Notes: generated by a model not told the origin, from the sequence alone. A stretch of DNA of 64,000 nt from Limonium bicolor (GCA_023374045.1 CM041776.1:478381375-478445374); one strand, 5' to 3'. Positions 1 through 11,912 are shown, counted from the stretch's first letter. Numbers and translations: made by a program.

Positions 1-16
1 TTTCTTCCCTTCTCAT
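1..16 (-). repeat. End of F-family LTR (window-truncated)
   Basis: The first 16 bases match the right-hand end of the F LTRs at 11897-11912 and 23184-23199 and are followed by the same internal sequence as 11913 onward. This is therefore the edge of the 3' LTR of copy F1. Confidence 0.8.
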
Positions 17-345
17 CAGTCCCACAAGTTCTATCTTTCTGAATTTGGTGAAGAAAATAGAACTTCCGTGTGTGTTTTTGTGAAAAAATATCAATTCTGA
101 AGCCCTTTGGTTTGTCCGTCCTTCGACCTTTCCTTATCCCAGTCCCACAAGTTCTTTTTCTTCATACTTGGAGAAATGGAACTTCTTTTTGGCCACGTGC
201 GATGCCCGTGACTTTTTGAATTTTTCCGCCTACTTTTGGTGCAGAATTCGTAAGGTCCTTTCTTTGACTTATCATCGGAAGCGCTTTTTAGGAGGCGTGT
301 GGCCCTTTCTTTTCCCTGCAAAATGGCATTTTTGTTTGTACATAC

Positions 346-359
346 AAATATATTTATTA
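346..359 (+). promoter_or_regulatory. Candidate TATA for the antisense gene, copy F1
   Basis: AAATATATTTATTA lies about 160 bp upstream of the ATG at 520, with no competing long ORF between. The equivalent in F2 is at about 12256-12270. It could be the promoter of the plus-strand gene inside the element. This is inference from position only. Confidence 0.4.
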
Positions 360-519
360 TTTGTTTGAGCGAGGGAAAACTTTCTTTAAAGTTTGAGCTT
401 TTAAGCTTCTCTCCCCTTCCTCCTCTGTTATCGCTTCGACTCTCCTCTTCTTCTTCGTTATCGTGCTCCTTGCTCTCTTTCGCCGTGTCGCCTTACTTTG
501 ATTCGCGCCAAGTTCAACG

Positions 520-3500
520 ATGTCTTCCTCTGCTGCAAAGAAAAGTAAGCTTGCTGCGAACTTTTCTCCTGCTGTCGAAGCGATTCAGGGTTCTCTCCTC
601 TGATGGCTTTCGCCCCACGCTTTTGAAATTTCAAAGACCCTTTTTGTCTGGGCGAGAGCCTTCTCCCTCTTCTGTCGATATTTCTGCCCTTCGCGACTGT
701 CTCAGGGATGTGAAGCTCCCCGTGGTACTCAAATCTACCTGCCATCTTCCGATTCTCACCCAAACGACGATTTCGGCCGTGGGTACGTGGTTTATGCCGA
801 TTTCTTCCGCTCTGGCCTGACCATTCCTCCACATCCTTTTGTTTTGGGTTTCCTTCTCCGGCGTTGCTGCTCTCTTGCCCACCTCCACCCCAAAGCTATT
901 TCTCATCTTCATGCTTTTATTGCCCTCTGTGATGAAATTAAGATTCGGCCGGAGGGCACTGATTTCACCCGATTCTTCACAGTTAGGGTTGATCCCGACA
1001 GTCTAACCCTAACTGCAAAAGCCGGGTACTCCCTTTTCGATTATAAGAAGGTTCATGGATGGGGTTCGGGGTGGTTTGTCATCGTCCCTCCATCCGGCCG
1101 AATCTTGGGCGTTCCGTATGCTGCTGAAGTAATGAAAGGTCAGCTGTCCTGCCCCTCAACTCCTCCGGCCGAGCTTCCTATCTCAAAGATCTTAAGGGCT
1201 CTAAACAAAAAACCGCCGACCGTTGAGGTGTTTTTTTCAAAAGCACGCCTGTCTTCCCTGATGACCTACCACAGTGAGTATTTTTGGTTTGCCGGGAGTT
1301 TATCCGTCCTTATTGGTTCCCTTATTGTTTTAGTATGTTGTACGCAGATTTCTTTCAGAAGGGGGACAAGATCGGTCCTTTCCATAACTGGAACCTTGTC
1401 ACCTTCAAGAATGGTGATGATAAGATTGATTATTACGACACTCTGACTGCGGCCACTGATGCGGCTGAGCGTCTTTTGGAGAGTGCCCCTCCTTCTTCAA
1501 AGCGCTCCAGGCAAGAGAGCCAAGGTGACCAAGCTGGTTATCCGAAAAAAAAGAAAAGGCTGGAAGAATCTCCTGATCATGTTGCTGCCGGATTGTCAAG
1601 TACTTGGCACGTGATTCCCGAGTCCGGGCATCGTGTCTTCCTTCCTCTCACCCCTGGCTCGGGTCTGGATCTTGGTTCTCGCCTGGGGCGGGGTCTGGTT
1701 ATCCGACTCCTATTTGCGAGCAATTTCCTGATTTGACGGGTTACTTTTCTTCAGATCCTGCGCGTGAAAACACCTTGGAAGCTACTGACCTTTGTGCTGG
1801 TCCTTCGTCTGAACCAGGTTTGATTCCTGCTATGTCCTTCCGCTTCCGGCTTTTTATATACTTGATAATGTGACCACATTTGGTTTTTGCTACTACGGCA
1901 GTCTCTGTTCCTGCCAAACAAAAACTAAAGAAGAAAACCATATCAAAGCCGAAGGCTTCTCAGCTAGGGGTATCAGGGGAAGGACAAACCTCCGGCGATC
2001 CTGAGGCTTCAGGATCATTTTCTATTGACGTTGCTGGGGCTATGGATGCGGCAAGGAGTAGAGGAATGGAATACCGCGAGGTGCCTGAGAATCCTGAGCT
2101 AAGGAGTAAGCAGAGAGAAGACTTCATAGCTTCCTCTTCTTCCTCCCCTCCTCCTCCTGTTCAAGAATCTTATACTGGACCATCTCAAAAGGAGGGGTGG
2201 TTCTACTACCGCGGGCACCCCCTCCCTCTGCTATCCTGTGATGCCGCCAAGTACTCTTCTCTATGGAAGGAGGCAATTAGAAGATCCAATCATCCAGACG
2301 GGATCTTCGCTCCCCCGGCAACTTTTACTGCTACCAAAAACAGGCTGCGGATTGGAGACGGGGGGGGGGGGGCAGATGCTATCATGCGGCATTCCCTTCC
2401 GGCTGATGATGTGCTTGACATGCTGGGGGGGGAATTTTTCAGGTTGACTCGTGTGTCTTTCTTATGTTTCCCTTTTCGTTTTAGTGCGGCTCCTCCCTGA
2501 TTTTGTGTACCGTTGTTTTTAGGTGATGTCCATGGCCCAAAGCACTGAGATTCACTTCGGCAATCTCAAATCCAGGCTTTGCGTGAGGAAAGTCGAGCTA
2601 ACAAAGCCGAAGAGGAGCTGAGGCTGACCCGCTCCTCTCATGACACTTACATTGATCAGGTCGAGTACGAGATCGATCGTAAGGCAAAGGAGAGAACCGA
2701 GGCAATCAATAAAGAACTGCAGTCATCCCGGCGCGAATGCGAGCGTCAGCGTGATGAGTATGAGCTACAGCTGCAGAAACTTCGGGGAGAGAACCTTTCT
2801 CTAAGAGGCCGGATCAAGGAGGCCGATGATACATTGATAGAGGTATGAAACCATCTCTTCTTTCCTTGGCTTTGGATAAGCTGATTTGGTTCTTCTTTGA
2901 CCCGGGCATTATGCTGGATCAGGTGCGCACTATGCACCGGAATGATGTGAACAATCTTCAGGCTGAGAAGGCCTTTTTCTATGATGAGCGGAATTCTTTT
3001 AAGCAGGAAGCTGAGACACTCGAGCTGGAGAAGCAAACTCTTCAACGGGAGAATGAAGCTCTTGTGAAGGAAAAAGAAAAGCTTATGCAGGATTTAGATT
3101 CCTTGACGGAAGAAAAGGTTATGCTGGAAGAGCAGTTGAGGTCTTCTTTTGATCAGGAGAGGAAATCTCTGCTCCGAGATTGTTCTCTTTGGAAGAAGAG
3201 AAGAAAACCCTTGCTGCGGACAAAGCTGCCCTGATAGAAGAGAGGGCCAGGCTGGAGGAGAAAGTAAAGGAGCTGGAAGGAGCTAAGTCTCGTTCTCAAG
3301 CCGAGAGTACTGAGCCATCGAGCCATGGTAAGCTTTTAGATCTCCGCCTTTTGTTTTTTCTTTTATTCTTTCTCTTCTTACTTTTTATTCCGGCCAGGCT
3401 TGAGTCCTGCCAATCTACTGAAGCACGTCACTCAGCTGAATGGCCGGTTAGCTCGTGCTAAAGAGGAGTTGTCATCCACCAACTCAGAGCGTGATAAGTA

Positions 3501-4049
3501 CCGAGCCCAAGTTCTGACTCTTGAATCCCAAGTGACCAGGCTCAAATCATTCTCCCGGCAGTCTCAAGAGGAGGTACAGAAGCAAGGCACCATTAATGCT
3601 CATCTAAAGGAGTCTTTTGCCTCGCAGTGTCGTCGGATAGTCGACATTTGCCAGCAAATTGTTTCAGATCACTCCCTTGAGAAAGGAGAGTTGCTTGAGT
3701 TGTCACTCGGATAGTCGATCATTTGCCAGCAAATTAATGTTTCAAAGAGATCATCCCTGATCGGAAAGCCCGAGAGTTCTGGATGATGATTTATATAACA
3801 AGCTGGAATTCAAGGCCGTTGCTCAGAAGTCCAATTTCTTTTCAGAACTCGAGAGGTTCTGCCGTAGTCCTGGGGAGACATGTTTTGGTGGTGGTGAGGC
3901 CTCATTCTTCCGGCTGGAAGTAATATTCCTGCGTCCGGCGGAGGAAATGCCGCGTCTGTCCAGAAGTCCAAGTCTTCTGAGAGGTAGCTGGCAGTGGTGA
4001 TAGATTGTTGACTCCTGGCGAGGAGGAAGCTGTGGAGAAAGCAGAATAG
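520..4049 (+). pseudogene. Antisense multi-exon transposon gene (aORF), copy F1
   Basis: This plus-strand gene lies inside the minus-strand Tat element, convergent with pol. Seen: ATG at 520; a region at about 740-1010 resembling the 'putative gypsy type transposon' domain (PF04195-like; GYVVYADFFRSGL, LHAFIALCDEIKIRP); a basic PKKKKR stretch at about 1540 that could be a nuclear localisation signal; and three long coiled-coil segments rich in E, K, R and L (2580-2840, 2925-3180, 3400-3700). Four GT-AG introns are supported in both copies: 1274-1333, 2443-2522, 2843-2922 and 3328-3397. The coding sequence ends TAG at 4047-4049. Antisense genes after INT are known in Grande and Retand; their role is unknown. 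Several one-base indels break the frame. There is also an insertion at about 3700-3780 absent from F2, partly a repeat of neighbouring sequence. Confidence 0.72.
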
Positions 4050-4472
4050 AGTTCTCAAGCAGAATATAAGTTCTCTTTTTGTATTTTTAGAGGGCTCTGT
4101 TTCGGCCTGTATTTTTTGTGTTTACGAACGATTACATTTTGTAACCGTTTTTACCCCATACTTTGGGAGGATATAAGCCTATACTTTTTACCATATTTAG
4201 CTATTTGTCTGTCGGAGTAGTAGCTCTTTTGTGCCAAGTTTTATTGCCGTGACATCTCTTTCTCTCTTTTTTTAAAAGAATGGCGCACCTATGCGAGTTA
4301 TGTTGGAATGGTATTCGTTTTTTCACGACACAAGGGGCTTTTTTTTTTGGACCCTCTGTTCCGGCCAGACCTCTTTCTCTCTTTTTTTAAGTATGGTACC
4401 CATGGTTTTTAGCCATCTTTTTAGGATATGAAGCGTAGGAATCTGTGGTCTGCTAGCCGACGCCTGTTTTTT
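4050..4472. other. Spacer between aORF end and minisatellite, F1
   Basis: No coding capacity is seen. The sequence is T-rich, with a block TTGGGAGGATATAAGCC near 4165 that recurs in F2 near 15980. It probably holds the 3' UTR and poly(A) region of the antisense gene. The F2 equivalent is 15864-16277. Confidence 0.5.
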
Positions 4473-5597
4473 AAGGTAAGATAGCTTGCGGCTCATTGGC
4501 CAGATGTTTCTTTCAAGGCATGGCATGGCAGCCTGCGCGCGTGTTGGCCGGATGTTTCTTTCAAGGCATGACAGCCTGCGGCTCGTTAGCCGGATGTTTC
4601 TTTCAAGGCATGACAGCCTGCGGCTTGTTGGCCGGATGTTTCTTTCAAGGCATGACAGCCTGCGGCTCGTTGGCCGGATGATTTCTTTCAAGGCATGACA
4701 GCCTGCGGCCGTGGCCGGATGTTTCTTTCAAGGCATGGCAGCCGCGGCTCGTGGCCGGATGTTTCCTTCAAGGCATGATAGCCTGCGGCTTCGTAGCCGG
4801 TGCTTACTTTCAAGGCATGATAGCCTGCGGCTCGTTGGCTGGTGCTTACTTTCAAGGCATGATAGCCGCGGCTCGTGGCCGTGCTTACTCAAGCATGATA
4901 GCCTGGCTCGTTGCCGGTCTTACTTTCAAGGCATGATAGCCTGCGGCTCGTGGCCGGTGTTACTTTCAAGGCATGATAGCCTGCGGCTCGTTGCCGGTGC
5001 TTACTTTCAAGGCATGATAGCCTGCGGCTCGTTGGCCGGTGCTTTCTTTCAAGGCATGATAGCCTGCGGCTCGTTGGCCGGTGCTTATTTCAAGGCATGA
5101 TAGCCTGCGGCTCGTTGGCCGGTGCTTACTTTCAAGGCATGATAGCCTGCGGCTCGTTGGCCGGATGTTTCTTCAAGGCATGATAGCCTGCGGCTCGTTG
5201 GCCGGTGCTTACTTTCAAGGCATGATAGCTGCGGCTCGTTGGGGTGCTTACTTTCAAGGCATGATAGCCTGCGGCTCGTTGGGCGGTGCTTACTTTCAAG
5301 GCATGATAGCCTGCGGCTCGTTGGCCGGTGCTTACTTTCAAGGCATGATAGCCTGCGGCTCGTTGGCCGGTGCTTACTTTCAAGGCAGCATGATAGCCTG
5401 CGGCTCGTTGGCCGGTGCTTACTTTCAAGGCATGATAGCCTGCGGCTCGTTGGCCGGTGCTTACTTTCAAGGCATGATAGCCTGCGGCTCGTTGGCCGGT
5501 GCTTACTTTCAAGGCATGATAGCCTGCGGCTCGTTGGCCGGTGCTTACTTTCAAGGCATGATAGCCTGCGGCTCGTTGGCCGGTGCTTACTTTCAAT
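4473..5597. repeat. 42-bp minisatellite in F1 (about 27 units)
   Basis: The unit runs from GGCATGATAGCCTGCGG through CTCGTTGGCCGG to a TTTCAA end, 42 bp in the regular part (5401-5596). Two sub-types occur in order: GGATGTTTCTTTCAAGGCATGACAG first (about 4500-4760), then the GGTGCTTACTTTCAAGGCATGATAG type. The array lies between the convergent ends of pol and the antisense gene. As 42 is a multiple of three, both strands show long repetitive open frames; I do not regard these as genes. Confidence 0.95.
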
Positions 5598-5685
5598 ACC
5601 TGGGGGTGATCAGTCCCCTGGCAAAAAAGTACCTGCACTTTCGTTAAAAAATACCTCATTTTATTGATTTTGTCTAGCAATGTTT

Positions 5686-7204
5686 TTACACATAAAACTT
5701 TTTTAAACATTCATGCCAAGCCAAGAGTGAGGCAGCTCGTATCCTTCACCATTTTTCAGACGGTATGAAGCTCGTCCTGTCTTCTGGTGTATGATGTATG
5801 GTCCTTCCCATTGAGGTTCCAACTTCTTGGGTTGCTTAACTTCTCGGAGGACTAATTCTCCTGGGGCAAAACTTCGTTCCTTTATCCTTCTGTTGAAATA
5901 CCTTCCACTTTGGATTTATCCTTCGCCATCCTTACTGCGGCGGCCATCCTGGTTTCTTCAAGGAGGTCTAGGTGATCCTGTATCCCCTGAGTGTTGACCT
6001 CTTCATTATATGATTCCAATCTTATGGATGGCACTACAATTTCCGCCGGAATGACGGCTTCCAAACCATATGTCAGTCTGTAAGGTGTTTCTCCTGTTGG
6101 CCCTCTTTCTGTCGTTCTGTATGACCAGAGGACCTGGGGTAACAATTCTGCCCACTTTCCTTTTTCTCATCGAGTTTTCTCTTTATTGCCTTTACTATCT
6201 GCCCATTCGCATTCTCAACCTGCCCGTTTGCCTGAGGGTGGGCTACTGACGCAAACCTTAATCCGATCTTCCATTCTTCACAGAATTCTCGGAAGCTTTC
6301 GCAATTGAACTGTGTTCCATTATCAGTTATTATTACTTTTGGTATGCCAAACCTGCATACCACGTATTTCCAAATGAATTCTTGTGACTTCCTAGCCGTG
6401 ATGGAGACAGTAGGCATTGCCTCGACCCATTTTGTGAAGTAGTCGATAGCGACGTATATGAACTTGAACCTCCCTGGTGAAGATTCCGGGAATGGGCCCA
6501 CAATGTCCAATCCCCACATAGCAAAGGGAATCGGGCATATGATAGATTTTTGTTCCGCCGGTGGGGTATGTATCTTGTTTCCATGTTCTTGACACTTGCG
6601 GCATTTTTGTATATACTCTTTGCAATGCTCCATCATTTTTGGCCAAAAATATCCGAGTCTCAAGATTTTGTGAGTTGTGGTCCTCTCCCCCTGGTGATTT
6701 CCGCAGAGCCCATCATGTATTTCTCTTATCAATTCTGCCCCTTCTGTTATGGTAACACACTTTAGAGCCGGTCTTGCAAAGGATCGCTTATACAGCTGAT
6801 TATCTTCAATAAAAAACGATGCGGCTCGCCTTTTTACTATTCTGGCCTCCTTTTCATCTTCCGGCAGTTTTCCTTGCCGTATGTAATCTATGATTGGAGT
6901 CATCCAGGATTCTTCTTGGTTATCTGTCTCTACTGCCAACACCCGAGTTCCTTCTATGCTTGGGGAAGTTCTGACTTCTAGCCATATTTCATTGGGTACT
7001 TTTTCGGCCATGCTTGCCAATTTGGCTAAGGCATCTGCTTCGACATTCTTTTCACGGGGAAGGTGTTTTAGCTCACATCGTTGGAAATTTGCCCTTAGCT
7101 CCTGGGCCTTGAGCAAGTACTTCCATAGCTTTTCCTCTTTGACCTCATAGATATGTTGTCATTTTGTCTTGCCACCAACATAGAGTCCGAATATACTTCT
7201 AATT
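5686..7204 (-). pseudogene. pol: aRNH(3')-integrase exon, copy F1 (frameshifted)
   Basis: A long open stretch (6073-7116) covers the aRNH end (EADALAKLAS) and most of INT: an HHCC zinc-binding part with CRKCQEHG, the catalytic DIVGPFP and DNGTQF aspartates, and the glutamate in GQVENANGQ. Frameshifts lie near 7150 (two extra bases relative to F2) and near 6160 (one base fewer). The frame can be followed in pieces to the GEGYELPHSW C-terminal motif. The expected stop by comparison with F2 is at 5686-5688. Confidence 0.88.
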
Positions 7205-7295
7205 CTGTTAAAAACAGGTTATTTTTCATAAGTTTTTATTTTAGACAGGATTTTATAAAGGAAAAAACGGAGAAGGTGTTTTTCTCTTTTGGAAC
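7205..7295 (-). other. Predicted aRNH intron, copy F1 (91 bp)
   Basis: On the minus strand the donor is GCGACAG|GTTCC and the acceptor TTTTTAACAG|AATTAG. The interval is AT-rich and contains stops in the pol frame. Removal joins the aRNH segment ending ATALGAT to ELEVYSDS in phase. Length and both splice sites are identical in F2 (18473-18563). Confidence 0.7.
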
Positions 7296-9660
7296 CTGTC
7301 GCCCCGAGGGCTGTAGCTACTTCCAATCCCTGGATAAGAGCTTCGTATTCGGCTTCATTATTAGTGACATCAAAGTCCAGACGGAAGGCATAATTCAAGC
7401 TTTGCCCATCTGGCGCCTGTACCACTATTCCAGCTCCTGCCCCACTTTTGCATCGAGCCCCATCAACCAAGATGACATATGGACTCTGAGCTTGCTTTTC
7501 TTCTTTTGCAAAGTTGGTTTCCGTTATAAAGTCTGCTAAGGCCTGAGCTTTTATTGCTGTTCTGGGCAAGAAGTGAATTTCGTATTGTGTCAGCTCTACT
7601 GTCCAGCTTACCATCCGGCCGGAGGCATTCGGATTGTTCGCAATTTGTTTGAGCGGCCAGTTGGTCCTGACAAAGATTCGATGTGACTGGAAGTAGGGCC
7701 GTATTTTCTTGATGCCACTACCAGTGCGAACAAGATTTTCTCTATTGGTGTACCGTCCTTCTGTCGGGCTCAAGATTTTGCCCGTATAATAAACTGGTAT
7801 CTCCCTTTTCTCCTCCATGATTAGGACAGCTGCCACCGCCCAATCTGTTGCGGACAAGTAAAGGTATAGATCCTGTCCTGGGGTAGGTACACCCAGCTTA
7901 GGTAGATCCCGAAGCATCTCCTTGATCTTCTCAAAGGCTTCTATGCATTCTCGTCCCCCAGGAATTTGCTGTTCTTCCTTAGAATATTGAAGAATGGGAT
8001 CGACTTTTCTTGTAGCTTAGAACAGAACCTACTTAATGCTGTCAGTCTCCCATTCAAAGCTTGAACATCTTTGATGTTTCTTGGGGGAGAAAGGTCGAGG
8101 ATGGCCTGACTTTTTCTGGATCAACTTCAATACCTCGTTGTCCAACGATGAAACCAAGAAACCTCCCTTTGGTTACACCAAACACACACTTTTCCGGATT
8201 TAGTTTGATTTGGTACTTATCCAGAGTGTCGAATGTTTCTTCTAAATCCTTCATGTGTTGTTCTTTTGACGGACTTTTCACAACTATGTCATCAACATAA
8301 GCTTCCACATTCCGGGCAATTTGTTGACAAAACACTTTGTCAATCATACGCTGAAAAGTGGCCCCTGCATTCTTTAGGCCGAAAGGCATTACTTTGTAAC
8401 AGAATGTTCCGGCTGAAGTAATGAAGGAGGTCTTTTCCGAATCATCCTCTTTCATTTTATTTGATTATAGCCGGAGAAAGCATCCAAAAAACTTAGCACG
8501 GAACTCTGGGCAGTTGAGACCACCAATCTATCTATTGATGGTAGAGGATAAAAATCCTTAAGACATGCTTTATTTAAATCTGTGAAATCCACGCACATTC
8601 TCCATTTTCCATTTGCTTTTTTCACCATAACAACATTAGCCAACCACCGTGGGTAAGCCACCTCCCTGATGAATCCGGCTTTGAGGAGTTTTTGGACCTC
8701 GGTTCGTGCGGCCAAATCTCTTTCCTCCCCTATTACCCTTTTCTTGCCTGACCGCCGGATGTTTAGGGTCCACCCTGAGCTCATGCCGGATAACGCTTGG
8801 GTCTATACCAGGCATCTCGTCCGTGCTCCAAGCGAATGTTGCCCTTCTTTTTTCCAGGAACCTCATTAAGTGAGTCTGCTCTCCACTGTCAAACGCAGTT
8901 CCTATTTTAAAAATTTAGAGAAGGTCAGATTTTAAATGTACCTCTGGGGGGATCTTGGGTTGTTCGACATTCTTCTTCTCCTTGATCCGGCCCTGAGGAG
9001 GAAGGTAACCTTCCCTTGAACTCCTTGTCTGATCCCACAGTTTTAACCACCTCCTCACTAGGAAGGCTGTCCATGATACGGACTTCACACATTCGGGCCA
9101 TCTTTGGCTTCCTCTTATCGTGACTACCCTCCCTCTTGAGGTTAAGTACTTCATTTTTAAGTGATGAGTGCTGTGGATGGATTTGAAAGCATTGATCCCT
9201 GGCCTCCCGAGGTACATGTTGTATCCAGAGAGGCCTGGCACAAATAAAAGCTGTGAGCCTCTCTGTTCTCCTTTCATCTCCTTGGCCCAGGGTCATTGTG
9301 AAGTCTATACTGCGGAAGATGTGGTAGAGACACCTCCCACAAATCCTCCTAGGACCGCCGAATAAGGCTTGATCCGGTCCTCAGGTACTTCCAGCTTCTT
9401 AACTGCTTCGGCTGATATGACATTTGCTCCGGCCCCACTATCGATTAGAATTCCCTCCATCATCCGATAATTTACTTGTGCACGGATGACAAGTGGATCG
9501 TTGTGTGGGTATAGGACTCCATCTTCATCTTCGTCGGAGAAGAAAATTGGAGGAAAATTTTCCTTTTTGGCAATTTTTCTCTCCGGGAGCTCTTGATGCA
9601 CTTGATGGATGTGTCTTTTCCTTTCATTAAGGGTTAGTGGTCCTACTTCTGAAAATAGCC
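7296..9660 (-). pseudogene. pol: PRO-RT-RNase H-aRNH(5') exon, copy F1 (frameshifted)
   Basis: This is collinear with F2 18564-20939. Protease (DSGAGANVIS near 9430), RT (FLDAFSGYNQIK near 8470; AYVDDIVV near 8290), RNase H and the start of aRNH (ILVDGARCKSGAGAG near 7460) are all recognisable, but spread over several frames because of small indels. A base change gives ACLKDF in place of the RT motif ACPKDF. Confidence 0.88.
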
Positions 9661-9892
9661 CTGTGGGTTTTCTTAGAGGAAGTTTCGTTAGCTTTCTTTT
9701 TTTTTTGAAAGAACGGAGGTTTATTAATAGTAAAGAATGCGAAAAGAATGGAAATTTTATTCTCCTCTTGGTAATATGATGTTTTGACAATCTATGCAAC
9801 ACAAAATTTCATCCTAAAACAGATTGCAAATTGTACTCCAAATATTTATCCTGATAAAGGGAAAAGGAACTTTTACTCTCCTTTGTAAAACC
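9661..9892 (-). other. Predicted gag-pro intron, copy F1 (232 bp)
   Basis: On the minus strand the donor is ACAG|GTTTTAC and the acceptor is CCCACAG|GGCTATT. The F2 equivalent is 20940-21172. A CTAAC branch-point-like motif lies about 30 bp before the acceptor. The interval contains stops in the gag frame. Confidence 0.55.
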
Positions 9893-11265
9893 TGTTATCA
9901 TCCACTGATTTGCCGGGGTCAAGCCTGGGGTGGATCTCTTCCTCCTGTCGCCCTCGGGGTGTACTCTGGGCATTGCTTTGTTGACCGCCATACTGCCTTT
10001 GCACTCCGGCCTGTTGCTTTCCCTTCTTCTTATTCTCCTCAATGACTCGGAGCTCTTTGGCCAGGGTAGCACAGTTTACAGTCCGATGACTGCGATTTCC
10101 ATGGAATTCGCAGAATGCAACCGGAATTTCTCCCTGCGGTGGCTTCCTTGGCGGAGGGAGGTAACCCTCTCTTACTGCAGCGGCATATTTCCCTGGGTCA
10201 ATATAGACAACAGTCTTTGCCCCCTGGTGCTGCGACTCCTGAGAGAGGAAGATCCGGCGGTTGTCCTGCCATAATATGGCTTGTACCTTGACCCTCCTCT
10301 TCCGGCACCCCCCGAGTCCTTCCTTCTTCTCTGGTACCTCTGCGGCTTTGAAGCTATCGGCCAGCTCTTTAGCCTTGTTCTCGGCTATCTCAGATTTTAA
10401 AAAATCATGGATCATTTCAGCTAATTCTCCATGAGTCTTCGCCTTTGTCGCATTTTTCCAGCTAGCCGAGGCTGAGCCAGACCATTCCCAAAGGCCTTAA
10501 TCAAGATCTTTTCATCAATATCGTCGATCTCTGCGACCTTCTTATGGAAACGCTCGCTGTATTCCTTCACGGTTTCTCCTTTTCGCTGTTAATGTCCATC
10601 AATTCTATTGTTTCTTTTTTAACCTTCTTACTCGCAGCAAAATATTGCTGGAAATCTTCAGGCAATTGCTTGAAGCTCGTGATGGACTGAGGCGGTCTCG
10701 TGGAGATCCATCCCAATGCTCTTTTTGAAAGTGTTCCGGGGAACAGATTGCAGAGAGCTAGGGAGCTAATCCCCTGAGTGTTCATGGCGAACATGAATTT
10801 TTTGATATGCTGAGCAGGATCTCCAGTCCCGTCATACTTCTCAATTGCCGGGGCGACAAAGTGCGGTGGGAGTTTCGCCTTCCTTATCCGCTCCGAGAAG
10901 GGGTACAAGCTCATATCGATTTGATCATCTTCCTCCATCTCTTCTTCGTCGATGATTGAATTGCGCTTTCTATCCTTACTCTCCTCCCCATTGCTACCTT
11001 TGGAGTCTCTGTTTTTCAATTGCTCAATTGCCTCCGTCATCTCGTCCCATTTTCTTTGGTACTCCTCGTCCCTTTGCATCAATTCCTGCTGCAAAGTCTC
11101 ATTTCCCTCTACGATTTTTTCATCAATGGATCTGACCAATCCTTTCAGCATGTCTTCTAGATCTTTCTTGGAGATGGCCTCTGGCATCTCCAAACTCATC
11201 CTTTCCTCGGAGTGGTTGTTATCTTCAACAGTGTTCCTTGATGCTTTCCTTGACCTTGGAGCCAT
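9893..11265 (-). pseudogene. gag: gag exon, copy F1 (frameshifted)
   Basis: This is homologous to F2 gag (21173-22553). It is open from the Met at 11265 to about 10590, where one base is missing in the KQRKGE region relative to F2. The zinc-motif half is open in another frame (9873-10415). It carries a coiled-coil N-terminus, an acidic stretch and the Retrotrans_gag region. The 118-bp leader between PBS and start is collinear with F2. The exon would end at the GT donor at 9892. Confidence 0.85.
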
Positions 11266-11383
11266 CTTTCGTGTTTCAAATCCTGCAAAAAACGTCATTA
11301 GTTACTTTAGGATTTCCACTATGAATCGCCGTAGATTACTTCCCTGCTTCTAGGTGGTCTCGTGGTTGCTTCTTTCTGTTCGT

Positions 11384-11401
11384 TTCCCACAGACGGCGCC
11401 A
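11384..11401 (-). other. Primer binding site, copy F1
   Basis: The minus strand reads TGGCGCCGTCTGTGGGAA two bases inside the LTR edge at 11404. The leading TGG is the complement of a tRNA CCA end. I do not assign the tRNA. Confidence 0.85.
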
Positions 11402-11619
11402 AATGAAACAGTGCACTAATCCTAATGCGATCAAGCTTGATCCCAATGCAACAGTACATCTATCCTAGTACGTCTCGATCTAATCTCCTATCCTACTTTA
11501 CCTATTTCAGACACAGAGTCTCGTGAGAGTAGAGAGGGAGAGAGAGAGAGCTTCTATTAGAATCGAATGCGAGTTTGATTGCCCAAAATCACATGTCTTA
11601 TTTCATGGGGGTACACCCT

Positions 11620-11627
11620 TATTTATA
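11620..11627 (-). promoter_or_regulatory. TATA box of F LTR
   Basis: The minus strand reads CTATAAATAAGGG here. It lies downstream, in transcription sense, of the hairpin cluster at 11704-11865 and upstream of the PBS, as expected of an LTR promoter. Confidence 0.65.
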
Positions 11628-11703
11628 GTTTTTGGGCCCGGTCCCTTTGGTGCCAGCCTGTATTTTATATGTTTAAGTACGTTTTACCCCTTCTTAGTCC
11701 TTT

Positions 11704-11865
11704 GGTCGACCACAGGCGGCCGACCGTACTACATTTTGCTTTGCCTAAGTCCCATTTCCATCCGGCTGAAGGACGGCCGGATGACCTATGTGCTTCTACC
11801 CTCATCCGGCTAAAGCGGCCGGATGCTCTATTTGTTCTATTCTCATCCGGCTGAAGGAGCCGGAT
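11704..11865. repeat. Hairpin cluster in F LTR
   Basis: Three inverted repeats with CATCCGGC and GCCGGATG arms lie at 11759-11783, 11803-11825 and 11843-11865. A GGTCG..CGACC inverted repeat lies at about 11704-11725. The arms are conserved while the loops differ. The cluster is 80-240 bp upstream of the LTR TATA box in element orientation. Confidence 0.85.
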
Positions 11866-11912
11866 GCTCTTCGCGTCCTGTTTTGGGCTTGACACCATTT
11901 CTTCCCTTCTCA

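Larger units (their letters stand above)
1..11912 (-). mobile_element. Tat-lineage Ty3/gypsy element, copy F1 (3' LTR cut by window edge)
   Basis: Read on the minus strand this copy runs from the LTR at 11404-11912 through PBS (11384-11401), gag, PRO-RT-RNase H, aRNH and integrase to about 5686, then a minisatellite and a convergent plus-strand gene, to the last 16 bases of the next LTR at the window start. The Tat lineage is inferred from the gag zinc motif (CEFH...H...C), the second RNase H between RT-RNH and INT, and the extra antisense gene after INT, an arrangement known from Grande and Retand. Gag, pol and the antisense gene all carry frameshifts relative to copy F2, so this copy looks inactive unless the indels are assembly errors. 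Confidence 0.9.
11404..11912 (-). repeat. F-family LTR shared by copies F1 and F2
   Basis: This 509-bp LTR begins TGAAACAG on the plus strand and ends ..TTCTCA, giving TG..CA ends. It is nearly identical to 22691-23199. It is the 5' LTR of F1 (PBS at 11384-11401 on its left) and the 3' LTR of F2 (F2 internal sequence on its right). It carries a TATA box and three hairpins with ATCCGGC/GCCGGAT arms. Confidence 0.92.

Noticed and set aside
4473..5597. Long repetitive open frames on both strands of the 42-bp array (14-residue peptide repeats)
   Set aside because: They follow automatically from a 42-bp unit without stops. They lie outside the pol and antisense-gene frames and differ in length between copies.
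4473..5597. CRISPR-like repeat array
   Set aside because: Units are contiguous, with no unique spacers, and the context is a plant retrotransposon.
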